DNA of 63,091 nucleotides from Planobispora longispora (GTDB taxonomy: Bacteria; Actinomycetota; Actinomycetes; Streptosporangiales; Streptosporangiaceae), in the NCBI RefSeq assembly GCF_016863135.1, contig NZ_BOOH01000020.1, positions 1 to 63,091 of the forward strand. Reading direction: 5' to 3'. Below the pieces are notes generated by a model. The model saw nothing but the letters and a program-made list of their open reading frames with translations, did no database searches and had not been told where the DNA came from. Positions 25,458 to 38,406 of this stretch are shown in pieces; positions within the stretch are counted from its first letter, which is position 1; each line of letters opens with the position of its first letter. A program made the position numbers and the translations under genes.

Positions 25458-27032
25458 CTATACCGGAGGTCCGTCGGGGATGTCGGCGATGTCGTCGAGG
25501 GCGATGGCGAGCTCCTCCGGGTCGTCGCCGATCCGCTCGGCGATCTCGATCAGCACGTGGAGCACCTCGTGCCGGTCGTGCCCGAGGTCCAGCAGCCGCT
25601 GGGCGGCCTCCCACAGCTGCGGCGGGTCGCCCTCCCACAGCCGCGCGGCGATCTCCTCGTGCCAGGCCAGGTGCTCGTCGTAGTCGAACCGGTCGCGGTC
25701 GTCCGCGTGGTCGATCTCCAGCAGGACCCTGCGGTCGGTCTCGTCGGAGGGGTTGAGCAGGTCCAGCTTGATCTCTCCGTGCATGCCCTGCAGGAAAGGG
25801 AAGGCGAAGACCCTCCGGGCCAGCGCCGACAGGTCGCCGTCCGGCAGCAGCCGCTCCACCAGGCGGCGGTCGAGGCCGAAGGTCGTCGGGTCGCGGTAGG
25901 TCTCGGCGAACTTCCCCGTCGCCTCCCAGACCCCGTCCAGGGTGGCGCGCAGCCCTTCCTCCGCCAGGCCGGTACGGCGCGCGGCGAAACGCGCCCAGGC
26001 GCCCAGGACGTGCGGCATCGCCTCCTGCTCGGCCGGGCTCAGCATCACCTTGCGCGGCAGCCAGTCGAGCAGGAACGTCTCGCACTTGGTCGGGCTGACC
26101 CGCAGCGGGCGGCCGAAGTCCTGCTCGCAGCCGTAGTCGATGATGTGGTCGGCGCAGCGGGAGGCGGCCGACGGGTCCGACAGGTGCTCGGCGGCGTCCG
26201 AGGAGAGGAACTCGGCGGCCAGCATCGCCCGGCGGTCGCGGCTGTAGGGGGCCTCGCTGTGCAGCGGGGCCGGACGCTTGCGGCCGGGCGGCAGCGCCTT
26301 GATCCGGGAGCGGGCGAAGGCGTGGTAGGCGCTGTAGCTGTCGCTGACCGGGGCGGTCGTCTTGCGGTCGCCGTACTCGGCCGTGGCCTTCATGGCCGAC
26401 TCCAGCAGGGCCCTGGCCTGCTGCGGCTCGATCTCCTCGAAGCGGAGCAGCGGGTTGGCCTCGGCCTCCGCGCGCGCCTGGTCCAGCAACTTGTCCACCT
26501 GCGAGGAGACCCACGCGTCACGGGCGATGCCCCGCATGTTGTAGTCGACGACCACGACCAGCGCGTGCCGGTCCTCGCTGCTGTCGGAGCCCCGGTAGCC
26601 GAAGGTGCACACCACGGTGTCCTGGTCGCCGTAGGCGTCGCGGGAGACGTAGCAGCCGGTCGGCTTGACCACGCCCAGTCGGTCGGCCCAGCGGGGCCGG
26701 GCCACGCCGCGCTCCATGAGCGCCAGCGCCGCGCCCTCGGCCTTGGCGGCCTGACGCGCGGTGCCCAGGTAGGCCAGCGCGATCAGCAGGGTCAGCGCGG
26801 CCGGGGAGCCGGCCTTGGCGGCGTAGTCGACCAGTCCCTCGCCGAGGACCTGCTCGGCGTCCCCGCGCCGCAGCCGCCGCCCCCACCACGCCCCGACCAT
26901 GTCGGAGACCATCAGCTCGGCGTCCAGCGGGCTGCGTACGGCCAGCAGTTCGCGGGCGGCCAGCAGCATCTCGGAGAAGACCTCGTCCGGCGCCTGGGTC
27001 TCCCGGGGGTCCCTGCGATGTCGGCGGCTCAA
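25458..27032 (-). CDS. Conserved actinobacterial protein of unknown function, 524 aa
   Basis: No confident family. The protein is soluble and Arg/Asp/Glu-rich. Its N-terminal third (MVGAWWGRRLRRGDAEQVLG, ALTLLIALAYLGTARQAAKA) looks helical; the centre has GYRGSDSSEDRHALVVVVDY. The final ~60 residues (HLAWHEEIAARLWEGDPPQL... HDRHEVLHVLIEIAERIGDD) resemble DUF1841-like ends of SEC-C/plasmid ORF3-type proteins; that link is tentative. Cysteines are few. It starts at TTG 27032, whose TTGA overlaps the stop of a 24-codon upstream frame, and it ends 10 nt before pxpA, making it the first full gene of the pxp operon. Confidence 0.75.
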   Translation of the reverse strand: MSRRHRRDPRETQAPDEVFSEMLLAARELLAVRSPLDAELMVSDMVGAWWGRRLRRGDAEQVLGEGLVDYAAKAGSPAALTLLIALAYLGTARQAAKAEGAALALMERGVARPRWADRLGVVKPTGCYVSRDAYGDQDTVVCTFGYRGSDSSEDRHALVVVVDYNMRGIARDAWVSSQVDKLLDQARAEAEANPLLRFEEIEPQQARALLESAMKATAEYGDRKTTAPVSDSYSAYHAFARSRIKALPPGRKRPAPLHSEAPYSRDRRAMLAAEFLSSDAAEHLSDPSAASRCADHIIDYGCEQDFGRPLRVSPTKCETFLLDWLPRKVMLSPAEQEAMPHVLGAWARFAARRTGLAEEGLRATLDGVWEATGKFAETYRDPTTFGLDRRLVERLLPDGDLSALARRVFAFPFLQGMHGEIKLDLLNPSDETDRRVLLEIDHADDRDRFDYDEHLAWHEEIAARLWEGDPPQLWEAAQRLLDLGHDRHEVLHVLIEIAERIGDDPEELAIALDDIADIPDGPPV

Positions 27033-27103
27033 GCGGCTTCCTCCACCGGCCCTGCGAGCCCGGGTCTGTGAGGGGCGTCGTGCCCTGGGGCTCGCTCGCT
27101 CAT
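27029..27103 (-). CDS. 24-aa leader ORF translationally coupled to the 524-aa gene
   Basis: ATG 27103 follows an excellent GAGAGGGAGGAG Shine-Dalgarno, and the 24-codon frame (starts MSERAPGHDAPHRPG) ends at a TGA that overlaps the TTG start of the next gene. The downstream TTG has only an ordinary Shine-Dalgarno-like GGAGG inside this leader. This looks like a leader peptide setting expression by coupling, or a frameshifted true N-terminus. Confidence 0.4.
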   Translation of the reverse strand: MSERAPGHDAPHRPGLAGPVEEAA

Positions 27104-27716
27104 TTCGACTCCTCCCTCTCGTGAACCGAAAGGGATTCCTGGCTCACGCCGCTCGATCGACCGGCGGACGATCAAGTCTTACGCGATCAGCACCAGCCGG
27201 GACGAGACCCGCCCGGACCAACATCATATGCGGGGAGCGCCCGTCCCTCGGGGGTACGGCTCCGCCGGTGGTGACATCACCCCTCCTCGAAGGGAGCAGC
27301 TTCTCACTCCCGGGGGAGGGAGACGACGGCCAAGCCTTGACCATCCAAGCACCAGAACCATAACAGGGAAGCGGTTCCCACGCCGGATAAAACCGGCCGC
27401 CCCGCCGGACGAACCTGGAGCTCCGCACGCCGGGCCCCTCGCCGGGAGCGCGCGACGGGCCTCCCTGGGGGCGGGCCGCGGAACCTCCCGGGGAACAGGC
27501 CGTGCGGCCTCTCGGGGAGCGGACCGCGCAGCCTCCCGGCGAGTCAGGGCGGAGCCTCTCGGGGAGCGGGCCGCGCAGCCTCCGGCCGGGGACGGGCCGA
27601 AGGCCGGTCCCGCGGGCGGCGACGGCCGGTTCGCGGTCCCGTCGCAGGTGGGACCGGTCACCGGCCGCCGGGGCGGGACCGGCCTTCGATCACGGCGCCG
27701 GCCGGTCGATCGTCTC
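27104..27716. other. Gene-free region
   Basis: 613 nt between the 524-aa gene operon and an 80-aa gene. The left part (27110-27420) probably holds the promoter of the pxp operon; the right part holds the 24-bp repeat array. Frames here have no coding character. Confidence 0.4.
27459..27577. repeat. Tandem repeat, about 5 x 24 bp
   Basis: Five units of 23-24 bp related to GCCTCTCGGGGAGCGG then CCGCGCA, plus a partial sixth. It lies 140 nt 3' of the 80-aa gene, which is read on the minus strand. Confidence 0.7.
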
Positions 27717-27959
27717 CTACCGGAAGCCGCGCGGCGGCGGCGCGGAATTGACGATGGCCAGGAGATGTTCGCGGGCGACGCGCTCGACCACCTCGGGCGT
27801 GGCGTCGACGCCGAGATGCTCGGTGCAGGCGCGGACATCGGCCACACACCTGTCCACGGTGTCAAGAGGGACGGTGAGGAACTCGGCGGCCAGACGGGTG
27901 CTCACGGGCTCCTGCGTCGCCGTGGTGGCGCCGGTGAAGTGGATGGCGAGAGCGGGCAT
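27717..27959 (-). CDS. Small three-helix-type protein, 80 aa
   Basis: ATG 27959, with a GGGAGG about 12 nt upstream, opens an 80-aa frame. The core TRLAAEFLTVPLDTVDRCVA followed by DVRACTEHLGVD and VERVAREHLLAI predicts three helices, resembling short actinomycete proteins with a three-helix dimerisation domain. Function is unknown. The frame continues upstream to 28034 but without a ribosome site. Confidence 0.55.
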   Translation of the reverse strand: MPALAIHFTGATTATQEPVSTRLAAEFLTVPLDTVDRCVADVRACTEHLGVDATPEVVERVAREHLLAIVNSAPPPRGFR

Positions 27960-28544
27960 GGAGGTCACATTCCTCCCGGTTACCAGGGACATCGCCCCGG
28001 GTGGGCGGCGGGGACGTGCGCTTTCATTCCACAACGTATCGCGGTGGTGTCAAGACTCCGATGGGCGAGAGGGAAAGTTGACCCATATCTTGACTCAAGG
28101 CGGTATAGGGAAGGTAAATGGGTGTTCCGGAAGGGGCAGCCAAATCGGGCCCGAATCAGTAGCCTGATCTTGTCAGGGACGTCGGCGGAGGCGAGGTGGG
28201 CGATTGTCGGGACGGTCAGGCTCGATCCTGCTAGTGTCCTGGCCGCGAGCGCTCGAAGACGCCGAAGGTGAGCGCGCCGGTGGGGTGGGGGCGGTGAGTC
28301 AGATGGTTCTGGAACCCCCGTGGGGCGTCAGGCCCCGGTGCTGGGATCCCAGCGCGTTACCGTGGGCATCCCGGTCCCTGGGCTGGGCAGTTTCATCGCA
28401 CTTTGGGCGGGACTTCCGCCCGTAGGTGCCCATCGCCGATGATGTAGGGCGGGGTCCGGTTCTCCGGAGCTCTGCTACGCCGAATTTCGCAAGTTTGGAG
28501 ATGTGCCTCGTGGGAGACCCTGGCACGCGACGGAGGTGCCGACC
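27960..28544. other. Gene-free region upstream of the SpoIIE-type gene
   Basis: 585 nt with locally lower GC near 28030-28160 (TTGACC at 28078-28083, TATAGG about 20 nt on), which may be a promoter. Short frames have no supported coding potential. I see no RNA gene. Confidence 0.35.
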
Positions 28545-30638
28545 ATGAGCGCCGAAACCTCCGTGCCCCGTCCCCGGGAGTCGGGTGTGGACATCTCGGA
28601 CTCCGGCCTGTTGCAGGGCCTGTTGTCGCAGTCGCCGTTCGCCTTCGCGTTCTTCGACCCCGCCGGTCGCTTCCAGCGGGTGAACGAGGTCTTCGCCGGG
28701 CTGGTGGGCCTGGCCGCCGAGCGGCTGGCCGGCCGTGATCCGGGCGAGATGCTCTCCGCCGACCTCACCGCCCTGATCACGGGCTCCGTCCGGTCCGTCG
28801 TGGAGGGCGCGCCGATCGAGGGGGACCAGCGGATCCGGGTGCGCACGGCGGGCGGTGACACCCGTCACTGGTCCCTGACCTTCTCGCCGGTCCACGACGA
28901 CAAGGGCGCGCTGCGCGCGGTCTGCCTGGTCGGCGCGGACGTCACCGAGAGCAAGCAGGTCGAGGAGGACCTGCGGCGCAGCGAGGAGCGCTACCGCTCG
29001 CTCGTCGAGGCCCAGTCGCAGCTGGTGTGGATCACCGCGCCCAACGGCGGGATCCTGGAGGACGCGCCGCAGTGGCGGGCCATCACCGGCCAGGGGCTGG
29101 AGGACTACCTCGCCTACGGCTGGCTGGAGGCCGTCCACCCCGACGACCGTCCGCACACCGAGGACGCGTGGCGCGAGGCGCTGCGCGGGCGGACGATGTT
29201 CGAGTGGAGCTACCGCGTCCGGACCCGCGCCAGCGGCTACCGCCACTTCGAGGTCCGGGCCGTGCCGATCATCCGGCACGGCAAGGTGGTCGAGTGGGTC
29301 GGCGCGAACACCGACGTCACCCCGCAGCGTGAGGCCGAGGAGATGCGCGGCCGCCTGACCGACCAGCTCGGCGCCGCGGCCCTGCGCACGGCGCGGCTGC
29401 AGGGGGCCACGGCGATCCTCGCCGAGGCGCTCACGGTCGAGCAGGTCGTCCAGGTCATCATCGACGTGGGCCGTACGGCGCTGGCCGCCGACCGCTCGGC
29501 GGTGGCGCTGCTCGACGCCGACCGGGCCGTGCTGAAGCTGGTCAACGGCGGCGGCATCCCGGACGTCCCCGGCGCGCCCGGCGACGAGATCCCGCTCTCG
29601 CACTCCAGTGTGATGACCATGGCGGTCAACAGCCGCCGCCCGGTCTTCGCCGAGTCGCCCGAGAGCCTGCTGTCCCAGCTCGTGGACGCCGGCGGGGACG
29701 AGGAGGCCATCAGCGGGTTCATCGGCCACAGCGACGAGCGGGCGTGGGTGGGCCTTCCCCTGCTGGCCGCGGGACGGGCCCTGGGCGCGCTCCGGTTCTC
29801 CTTCACCCGCCCCCAGAAGATCTCCCAGGAGGACGGCGTCTTCCTGGAGGCCCTCGCCGGGCAGTGCGCCCTCGCTGTCGAGCGGGCCACCCTTTTCGAA
29901 CGGGAGCACCGCACCGCCGAGACGCTCCAGCGCAGCCTGCTGCCCGATCGCCTGCCGGTGGTCCGGGGGCTGACGCTCGCCCAGCGCTTCCGCTCCGGCA
30001 GCCGTCACGTGCAGGTCGGCGGTGACTGGTACGACGCGTTCGTCCTGCAGGACGGCCGGGTCGCGGCGGTGGTGGGCGACGTCATGGGCAAGGGCGTCAA
30101 GGCGGCGGCCGGAATGGGCCGCATCCGCAACGCGATGCGCGCCCTGGCCCTGACCAACCCGCCGCCCGCGGCGGTCCTCACCGGCCTGGACCGGGTCTTC
30201 GAGGCCACCGAGGAGGAAGAGCAGGTCACCACCCTCGCCTACATGGTGGTCGAGCCGGGAACGGGGTAGGGCACGCTGGCGCTGGCCGGTCACCCGCCGC
30301 CCCTGCTGGTCTCACCCCAGGGCGTGCCGCTGCTGTGCGAGGGGGAGCCGGGCACCCCGCTCGGCTGGCCGGCGAGCCGCCGCCAGTTCCGGTTCTGCGT
30401 CCCGCCCGGCCACACCGCGGTCCTGTACTCGGACGGTCTGGTGGAGAACCGGAAGCGAGGGCTGGATGCCGGACTCGCCGAACTTTGCTCTGTTGTGACC
30501 GAAGCGCCTCCCGAAGTGGTGGGAAGTCCGCATATGCTGTTGGATTTCCTGGTAGATCGCATGCTGGCGGGGTATGAGCAGGATGATGACGTCACGGTGC
30601 TGGCAATTCATGTCCCTCCGACGACGAAGAGTGACTGA
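28545..30638 (+). pseudogene. PAS-PAS-GAF-SpoIIE (PP2C) phosphatase interrupted by an in-frame TAG
   Basis: From ATG 28545 (GGAGG upstream) the frame encodes two PAS domains (SPFAFAFFDPAGRFQRVNEV; then RSEERYRSLVEAQSQLVWIT), a GAF domain (about residues 285-445) and the start of a SpoIIE/PP2C phosphatase ([40 protein letters not shown]). A TAG at 30267-30269 follows EPGTG. The same frame then continues without another stop through GTLALAGHPPPLLVSP, AVLYSDGLVEN and DDDVTVLAIHVPP to TGA 30638. The metal-binding Asp residues of the YSDG and DDDVT motifs lie after the TAG, so the truncated 574-aa product should be inactive. Such proteins usually antagonise anti-sigma factors. One C-to-T change (CAG to TAG) would explain it; sequencing error or readthrough are alternatives. 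Confidence 0.85.
30267..30269 (+). other. In-frame amber codon within the SpoIIE domain
   Basis: GGG TAG GGC in the phase of the flanking phosphatase sequence; coding character and domain homology continue on both sides without frameshift. Confidence 0.9.
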
Positions 30639-30880
30639 ATGAAACAGTCATAAGGGTTGCTTTCGGGTATCGGTGCGCTCCTTCCGTACGCACTACTGTC
30701 TTCGTCGGCCTAGGGTGGAGAGCAACCGCCAGGAGGCGGCCGTATGGATCACGGTGTCATGCCAGAATGCTGGGCAGGTGCGTCGCGGTTCGCACGGCCT
30801 CGCTGACCACAACCTAGAGGCATCCGCCCCTAGCGGGCATCTGAGTCCATTCTCGTCTCGCTTTCCTTCGAGAGGTGTTC

Positions 30881-32524
<1,644 letters not shown>

Positions 32525-32590
32525 GAACGGCCCCGCGCCCGTGCCGGTGATCCCGCCGGCGCGGAGGGCGGGACCCACGAGCAGCGCCGC

Positions 32591-32624
32591 CGAGCGGCCC
32601 GCGCCGTCCGGCGCGGGCCGCTCG
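32591..32624 (+). terminator. Terminator of hrdB
   Basis: Perfect 15-bp stem CGAGCGGCCCGCGCC / GGCGCGGGCCGCTCG with a GTCC tetraloop, 67 nt after the hrdB stop and followed by CGGTTT. Confidence 0.85.
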
Positions 32625-32669
32625 CGGTTTCACGCGGTTCTCTCCGGTCGCGAGGGTTCTCGCGGAGCC

Positions 32670-32777
32670 GCGCTCTTCGGGGCACGTTCTGCGGGGGCGT
32701 GCTCTTTGAGGCACGCTCTGTGGGCTCGCGCCCTTCGAAGGCGTGCTCTTCGGGCGCGCGTTCTGCGGGGGCGCGCC
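32670..32777. repeat. Short imperfect tandem repeat 3' of yaaA
   Basis: About seven units of 14-16 bp related to GCRYGYTCTKYGGGG between the hrdB terminator and the yaaA stop codon (minus strand). Confidence 0.55.
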
Positions 32778-32809
32778 CCACGCCCGCCGAGCGGGCGTGG
32801 CCGCGCTCG

Positions 32810-33544
32810 TCAGGCCGGCACGTCGAGGACCCACGGGCGCCTGCCGGACGGGGCGGGGCCGAGGCTGACCGTGTGGCCGAGGTCGTCGAGAACCTTGGCC
32901 AGCTCGTCCGGGGTCTGCGGGTCGGCGTCGCACTCCAGCAGGCGGCGGGCGACCGCGCCCCGGGTCGCCTTGGCCATGTGGCTGACGACCTTGCCGTCCT
33001 TGAGCACCCGCACCGCCACCGCCCGGCCGCCCGGCTGCCAGGCGGCGGCGTAGGTGCTGGAGCGCAGGTCGACCACCAGGCCGGGACGCGCGTCCAGGAG
33101 CGGGGTGATCGAGCGGCGCCAGAAGGCGCCCAGCCCGCCGAGCGGCGGCAGCTTCACGCCCATGGAGAGGCGGTACGGCGGGATCCGGTCGGTGATCCTG
33201 AGCAGCCCCCAGAGTCCGGAGAAGACGAGCAGGCTCTCCTCGGCCCGGGCGGCGGCGTGCGGGGACAGGGACGCCAGGCCGAGATTGTCGTAGAGCACCC
33301 CGGTGTAGAGCTCGCCGGCCGGCAGGGTGGCCGCCGTCCGCAGCCGCCGGTTCTTGGCGATCTCGTCGGCCTGGCCGTCCGAGAGACCGAGGACGGCCTG
33401 CGCCCGCGGGGTCTCGCACAGCGCGACCAGCGCGTCCAGGACGGTCTGGCGGGGCAGGGACGGGAAGCTCAAGGCGGACAGGTCGAGGGCGGGACCGTCG
33501 CCCGCCCCGGCCTTGCCCTCCGACGGAGGCAGCAGGATAAGCAC
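32810..33544 (-). CDS. yaaA: YaaA family peroxide-stress protein
   Basis: A 244-aa YaaA (DUF328/UPF0246) protein starting VLILLPPSEGKAGAGDGPAL from GTG 33544, with ELYTGVLYDNLGLASL, LLVFSGLWGLLRITDRIPPY and KLPPLGGLGAFWR. E. coli YaaA limits intracellular free iron and oxidative DNA damage; the fold has a helix-hairpin-helix DNA-binding element. The frame extends upstream to 33967 but without family similarity or a ribosome site. Confidence 0.88.
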   Translation of the reverse strand: MLILLPPSEGKAGAGDGPALDLSALSFPSLPRQTVLDALVALCETPRAQAVLGLSDGQADEIAKNRRLRTAATLPAGELYTGVLYDNLGLASLSPHAAARAEESLLVFSGLWGLLRITDRIPPYRLSMGVKLPPLGGLGAFWRRSITPLLDARPGLVVDLRSSTYAAAWQPGGRAVAVRVLKDGKVVSHMAKATRGAVARRLLECDADPQTPDELAKVLDDLGHTVSLGPAPSGRRPWVLDVPA

Positions 33545-33684
33545 GGTCTCCGAGCATAGGCGGTGCGCGAGAGCCCCCCGGTCCGCTCCGGCGCGGCCGC
33601 TTCCGCCGTACCGCGGGACAGGCTCGGCCCGGGCGGCCGTGGCGGGCGAGAAGGCCCGTGAGGCACGCTCTAGGATCTGCTGGT

Positions 33685-34428
33685 GTGATCGATGGGACGT
33701 TCGACCGGCTGGTCGACCGGGCATGGCCGGCGTTCGAGCGGGTGGAACGGGACGGCTGGACGCTGCGGACCGCGGACGGGGTGACCAAGCGGGCCAACTC
33801 CGTGCTTCCGCTCGGGGCGCCGGCCGACCCGGAGGCGGCGGTGGGCCGGGCGGAGGAGTTCTACGCCTCGCGGGGGCAGCCGTGCGTGTTCTCCATCGGC
33901 CGGGGCGCCACCGCGGGGCTGGACGCCCTGCTTGATGCGCGCGGCTACCGGCTGGTCGACCCCACACTGGTGATGACCGCGCCGCTGGCGGGAGCCGTGG
34001 CGGACCGCTCCGAGGGCGGCGCGGACGGCGAGAGCCCCGGGACGGAGGTCCGGTTCGCGACGGCGCCCGGGCGGGAGTGGATGGACGTCTGGTGGAGTGT
34101 GGACGGCAGGTACGGCCCGGGCCGGGACACGGTCATGCGGATCCTCACCGGTGTGCCCGCCGTCTACGCCTCCCTGGACGGCGAGGCCGTGGGCCGGGGA
34201 GTCTCGCAGGGGGAGTGGTTCGGGGTCTACTGCATGGCCACGCTGCCGCACGCGCGGCGCCGCGGTCACGCGGGGCGACTGCTGGACGCCCTGCTCTCAC
34301 ACGGGCGAGAACAGGGCGCGGAGCAGGCATATTTGGTCGTGGTGGAGGCGAACACCGCCGCCCGGTCGCTCTACGAGCGGCTGGGCTTCACGGTGGCGGG
34401 CCGATATCACTATCGGATCCGCGGCTGA
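33685..34428 (+). CDS. GNAT family N-acetyltransferase
   Basis: A 247-aa protein with a C-terminal GNAT domain: YCMATLPHARRRGHAGRLLD (acetyl-CoA loop, about residues 186-205) and VVVEANTAARSLYERLGFTV near the end. The N-terminal ~110 residues (DRAWPAFERVERDGWTLRTA) are a second, degenerate half. The substrate is unknown. TAGGAT (33671-33676) ends 8 nt before GTG 33685 and no Shine-Dalgarno is present, so the mRNA is probably leaderless. Divergent from yaaA. Confidence 0.85.
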   Translation: MIDGTFDRLVDRAWPAFERVERDGWTLRTADGVTKRANSVLPLGAPADPEAAVGRAEEFYASRGQPCVFSIGRGATAGLDALLDARGYRLVDPTLVMTAPLAGAVADRSEGGADGESPGTEVRFATAPGREWMDVWWSVDGRYGPGRDTVMRILTGVPAVYASLDGEAVGRGVSQGEWFGVYCMATLPHARRRGHAGRLLDALLSHGREQGAEQAYLVVVEANTAARSLYERLGFTVAGRYHYRIRG

Positions 34429-34442
34429 CCTCTACCGTTCGG

Positions 34443-34673
34443 TCATCTCTCGTCGCTTGGCGCGACCGCGGGAGTGGCGCTGAGGCGCGCCGACTCGTCC
34501 TGGATGTCGGCGCCCTTGTCACGCAGCACGGCCACGTGCTGACGCCCGTGGTGAGCGCAGAACAGCAGCTCCCCACCGACGGGAAGGGTCGCGCGGATGT
34601 AGGCCTGGGCGCCACACCGGTCACAACGGTCCGTGGCCTTCAGGGGCTTGGCGGGGGCGAGGGCTCCAGTCAC
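34443..34673 (-). CDS. DUF7455 small zinc-ribbon protein
   Basis: A 76-aa protein with CDRCGAQAYIRATLPVGGEL then LLFCAHHGRQ, giving a probable zinc site (CxxC ... CxxH), and a C-terminal IQDESARLSATP tail. This family regularly neighbours hrdB in actinomycetes; function is unknown. GTG 34673 with AAAGG upstream. It converges on the GNAT gene (14 nt apart). Confidence 0.88.
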   Translation of the reverse strand: MTGALAPAKPLKATDRCDRCGAQAYIRATLPVGGELLFCAHHGRQHVAVLRDKGADIQDESARLSATPAVAPSDER

Positions 34674-34911
34674 GTATCGCCTTTCGGGTCATCCCCGGGG
34701 TAGGGGATCTGGCGTCAGTCACTTGAGACAACATCTAACCGGATACGGGCGTTCCCAACCGACCCATGAGTACGCCGAGAGCGGAATGTATCTCTTGGTG
34801 ATGGGAATCGCGCCCGATGTAACGCTGACAGGGCCCTGATGGCAAGCTATGACGCGCCACATCGGGAAGAACGGTAGGCTGCGCACAAGTGTTCGAGCAG
34901 AGGGAGTGGGT

Positions 34912-36984
<2,073 letters not shown>

Positions 36985-37080
36985 AGCGCACCTTACGGAT
37001 CTCCGCGCCGGCGGTGATCCGCATGGTGCGGCCACAGGACGCGCCCCGGATCCCGGCTGTCGTACGGCAGGCGGAAGACC

Positions 37081-37212
37081 CGGGAGACGCGCTCCAGGCG
37101 GACGTCGTTCTCGGAGAAGACGCGCTCCAGGCGGACGTCGCCCCCGAGAGAGGCGTGCTTCAGACGGACGTCGCCCCTGGGAGAGGCGCACTCCGGGCGA
37201 ATGTCGCTTCCA
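37081..37212. repeat. Tandem repeat, 4 x 33 bp
   Basis: Four consecutive 33-bp units (37081, 37114, 37147, 37180) sharing GAGRCGCGCTCCAGGCGGA then CGTCG, in the gap between the convergent parE and YegP-like genes. The 33-bp period keeps frame, so an antisense frame reads as 11-residue repeats, but no start or ribosome site supports a gene. Confidence 0.8.
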
Positions 37213-37338
37213 GGGCGGGCGCACCGGTTCAGAGCAGGGGCGCCGATCTCCATGGCTGCGCCTGCCGCCGGGGCGCCAGTGGCTCTTGCCCCGGTGCCCC
37301 GGCGGTGGACGGCTCACGGGCCGCCGGCCCCGGCGGCG

Positions 37339-37518
37339 TCAGTTGCCGGTCTGGTCGTCGACGGGGGCGTTGGCATTGGCCTTGACGGCCTCGATGCCCT
37401 TCAACGCGCCGGCCTTCGTCGTGTACGACTCGCTGGTGGCGATGATCTCACCGTTGCCGGCCACCAGGTTGAAACGGAATCCCGCAGAGGTCTTCTTCAC
37501 CACGTACCGCGCTGCCAC
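37339..37518 (-). CDS. YegP/DUF1508 family protein, 59 aa
   Basis: GTG 37518 is preceded by AAGGAG. The protein starts MAARYVVKKTSAGFRFNLVA and continues GNGEIIATSESYTTKAGALK then GIEAVKANA, the YegP (UPF0339/DUF1508) motif with its repeated beta-beta-alpha unit; this is a single-unit form. Function is unknown. It is convergent with parE, separated by the 33-bp repeats. Confidence 0.88.
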   Translation of the reverse strand: MAARYVVKKTSAGFRFNLVAGNGEIIATSESYTTKAGALKGIEAVKANANAPVDDQTGN

Positions 37519-37746
37519 GAGACAACTCCTTGCCGAGAATTGACCGGATGATTGCGTCTGCCCGTTCCCGGCACGGGCGCCGGTATTCCTCTGGCTTGCC
37601 AGACCCTGTCCCCGGAGGGGTGCGCCCGGCGGATCGCGTGGCCGCGGCGGGGGTGCGATCCGCCGGGTCCACGCGATCCCCCAGGCGCGTGGCCGCGGTG
37701 GGGACGGCGCGGCGGCCGTCCGGCGGTCACCGTACGGCCGGAGCCG

Positions 37747-38241
37747 TCACAGCTCGACGGGGAGGATTTTCCCGGTGCGCACGTCGTAGATGGCCCCGCC
37801 CACGGGCATGTCCTGCGGGAGGAACGGGCTGGTCCTGATCCGGACCAGGTCGTGCCGGAGGGCGGCGTCCTGGTCGGGGACGGTGTGGAACTCCAGGCTG
37901 CGGGTGTCCACCCCCCGTTCGGCGGCGAGGCGGTGCACGTCGTCGTCGGTGACCTTCGCCATCCCGCAGTCGGTGTGCGGCATGACCAGCACCCGGCTCA
38001 CGTTCAACAGAGTGACCGCCAGGACGAGGGTGCGCAGGACGTCGTCGGTGACCCGGGCCCCCGCGTTGCGCAGGATCTTGGCGTCGCCCGGCTTCAGGCC
38101 GAACACCCCCAGCGGGTCGATGCGGGAGTCCATGCACGTGACGATGGCCAGCCCCTGGGCCGCTCTCCCGGTCAGCTCCGCGTCGGTGAACGTGGCGGAG
38201 AACTCCTCGTTGGCGGCCAGCAGGTCGTCGAAGGCGGTCAC
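37747..38241 (-). CDS. Beta-carbonic anhydrase
   Basis: A 164-aa beta-class carbonic anhydrase. Zinc ligands are in VTCMDSRIDPLGVFGL (Cys and the Asp/Arg dyad) and MPHTDCGMAKV (His, Cys). It interconverts CO2 and bicarbonate in the cytoplasm. GTG 38241 is preferred since GAGAGG lies 8 nt upstream; GTG 38248-38250 sits on top of it. Short relative to plant-type enzymes but normal for the actinobacterial small form. Confidence 0.9.
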   Translation of the reverse strand: MTAFDDLLAANEEFSATFTDAELTGRAAQGLAIVTCMDSRIDPLGVFGLKPGDAKILRNAGARVTDDVLRTLVLAVTLLNVSRVLVMPHTDCGMAKVTDDDVHRLAAERGVDTRSLEFHTVPDQDAALRHDLVRIRTSPFLPQDMPVGGAIYDVRTGKILPVEL

Positions 38242-38406
38242 CTGATACACCTCTCGGTCAGCGGAATCATCGGGTTAATGATCCCTCATGCCCGTTTCGT
38301 AGATATTTCCGGGGGGCCACCGGCGGCCAAGTTACAGAAGATCGCGCGATCATCGCTCGCTATAGGTAATGATGCCGTGACGCAAAGCAATCACATGGAG
38401 AGAGTC

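Noticed and set aside
36993-37253. An 86-codon minus-strand frame of 11-residue repeats
   Set aside because: It is the translation of the 4 x 33-bp repeat, without ribosome site or conserved neighbours.
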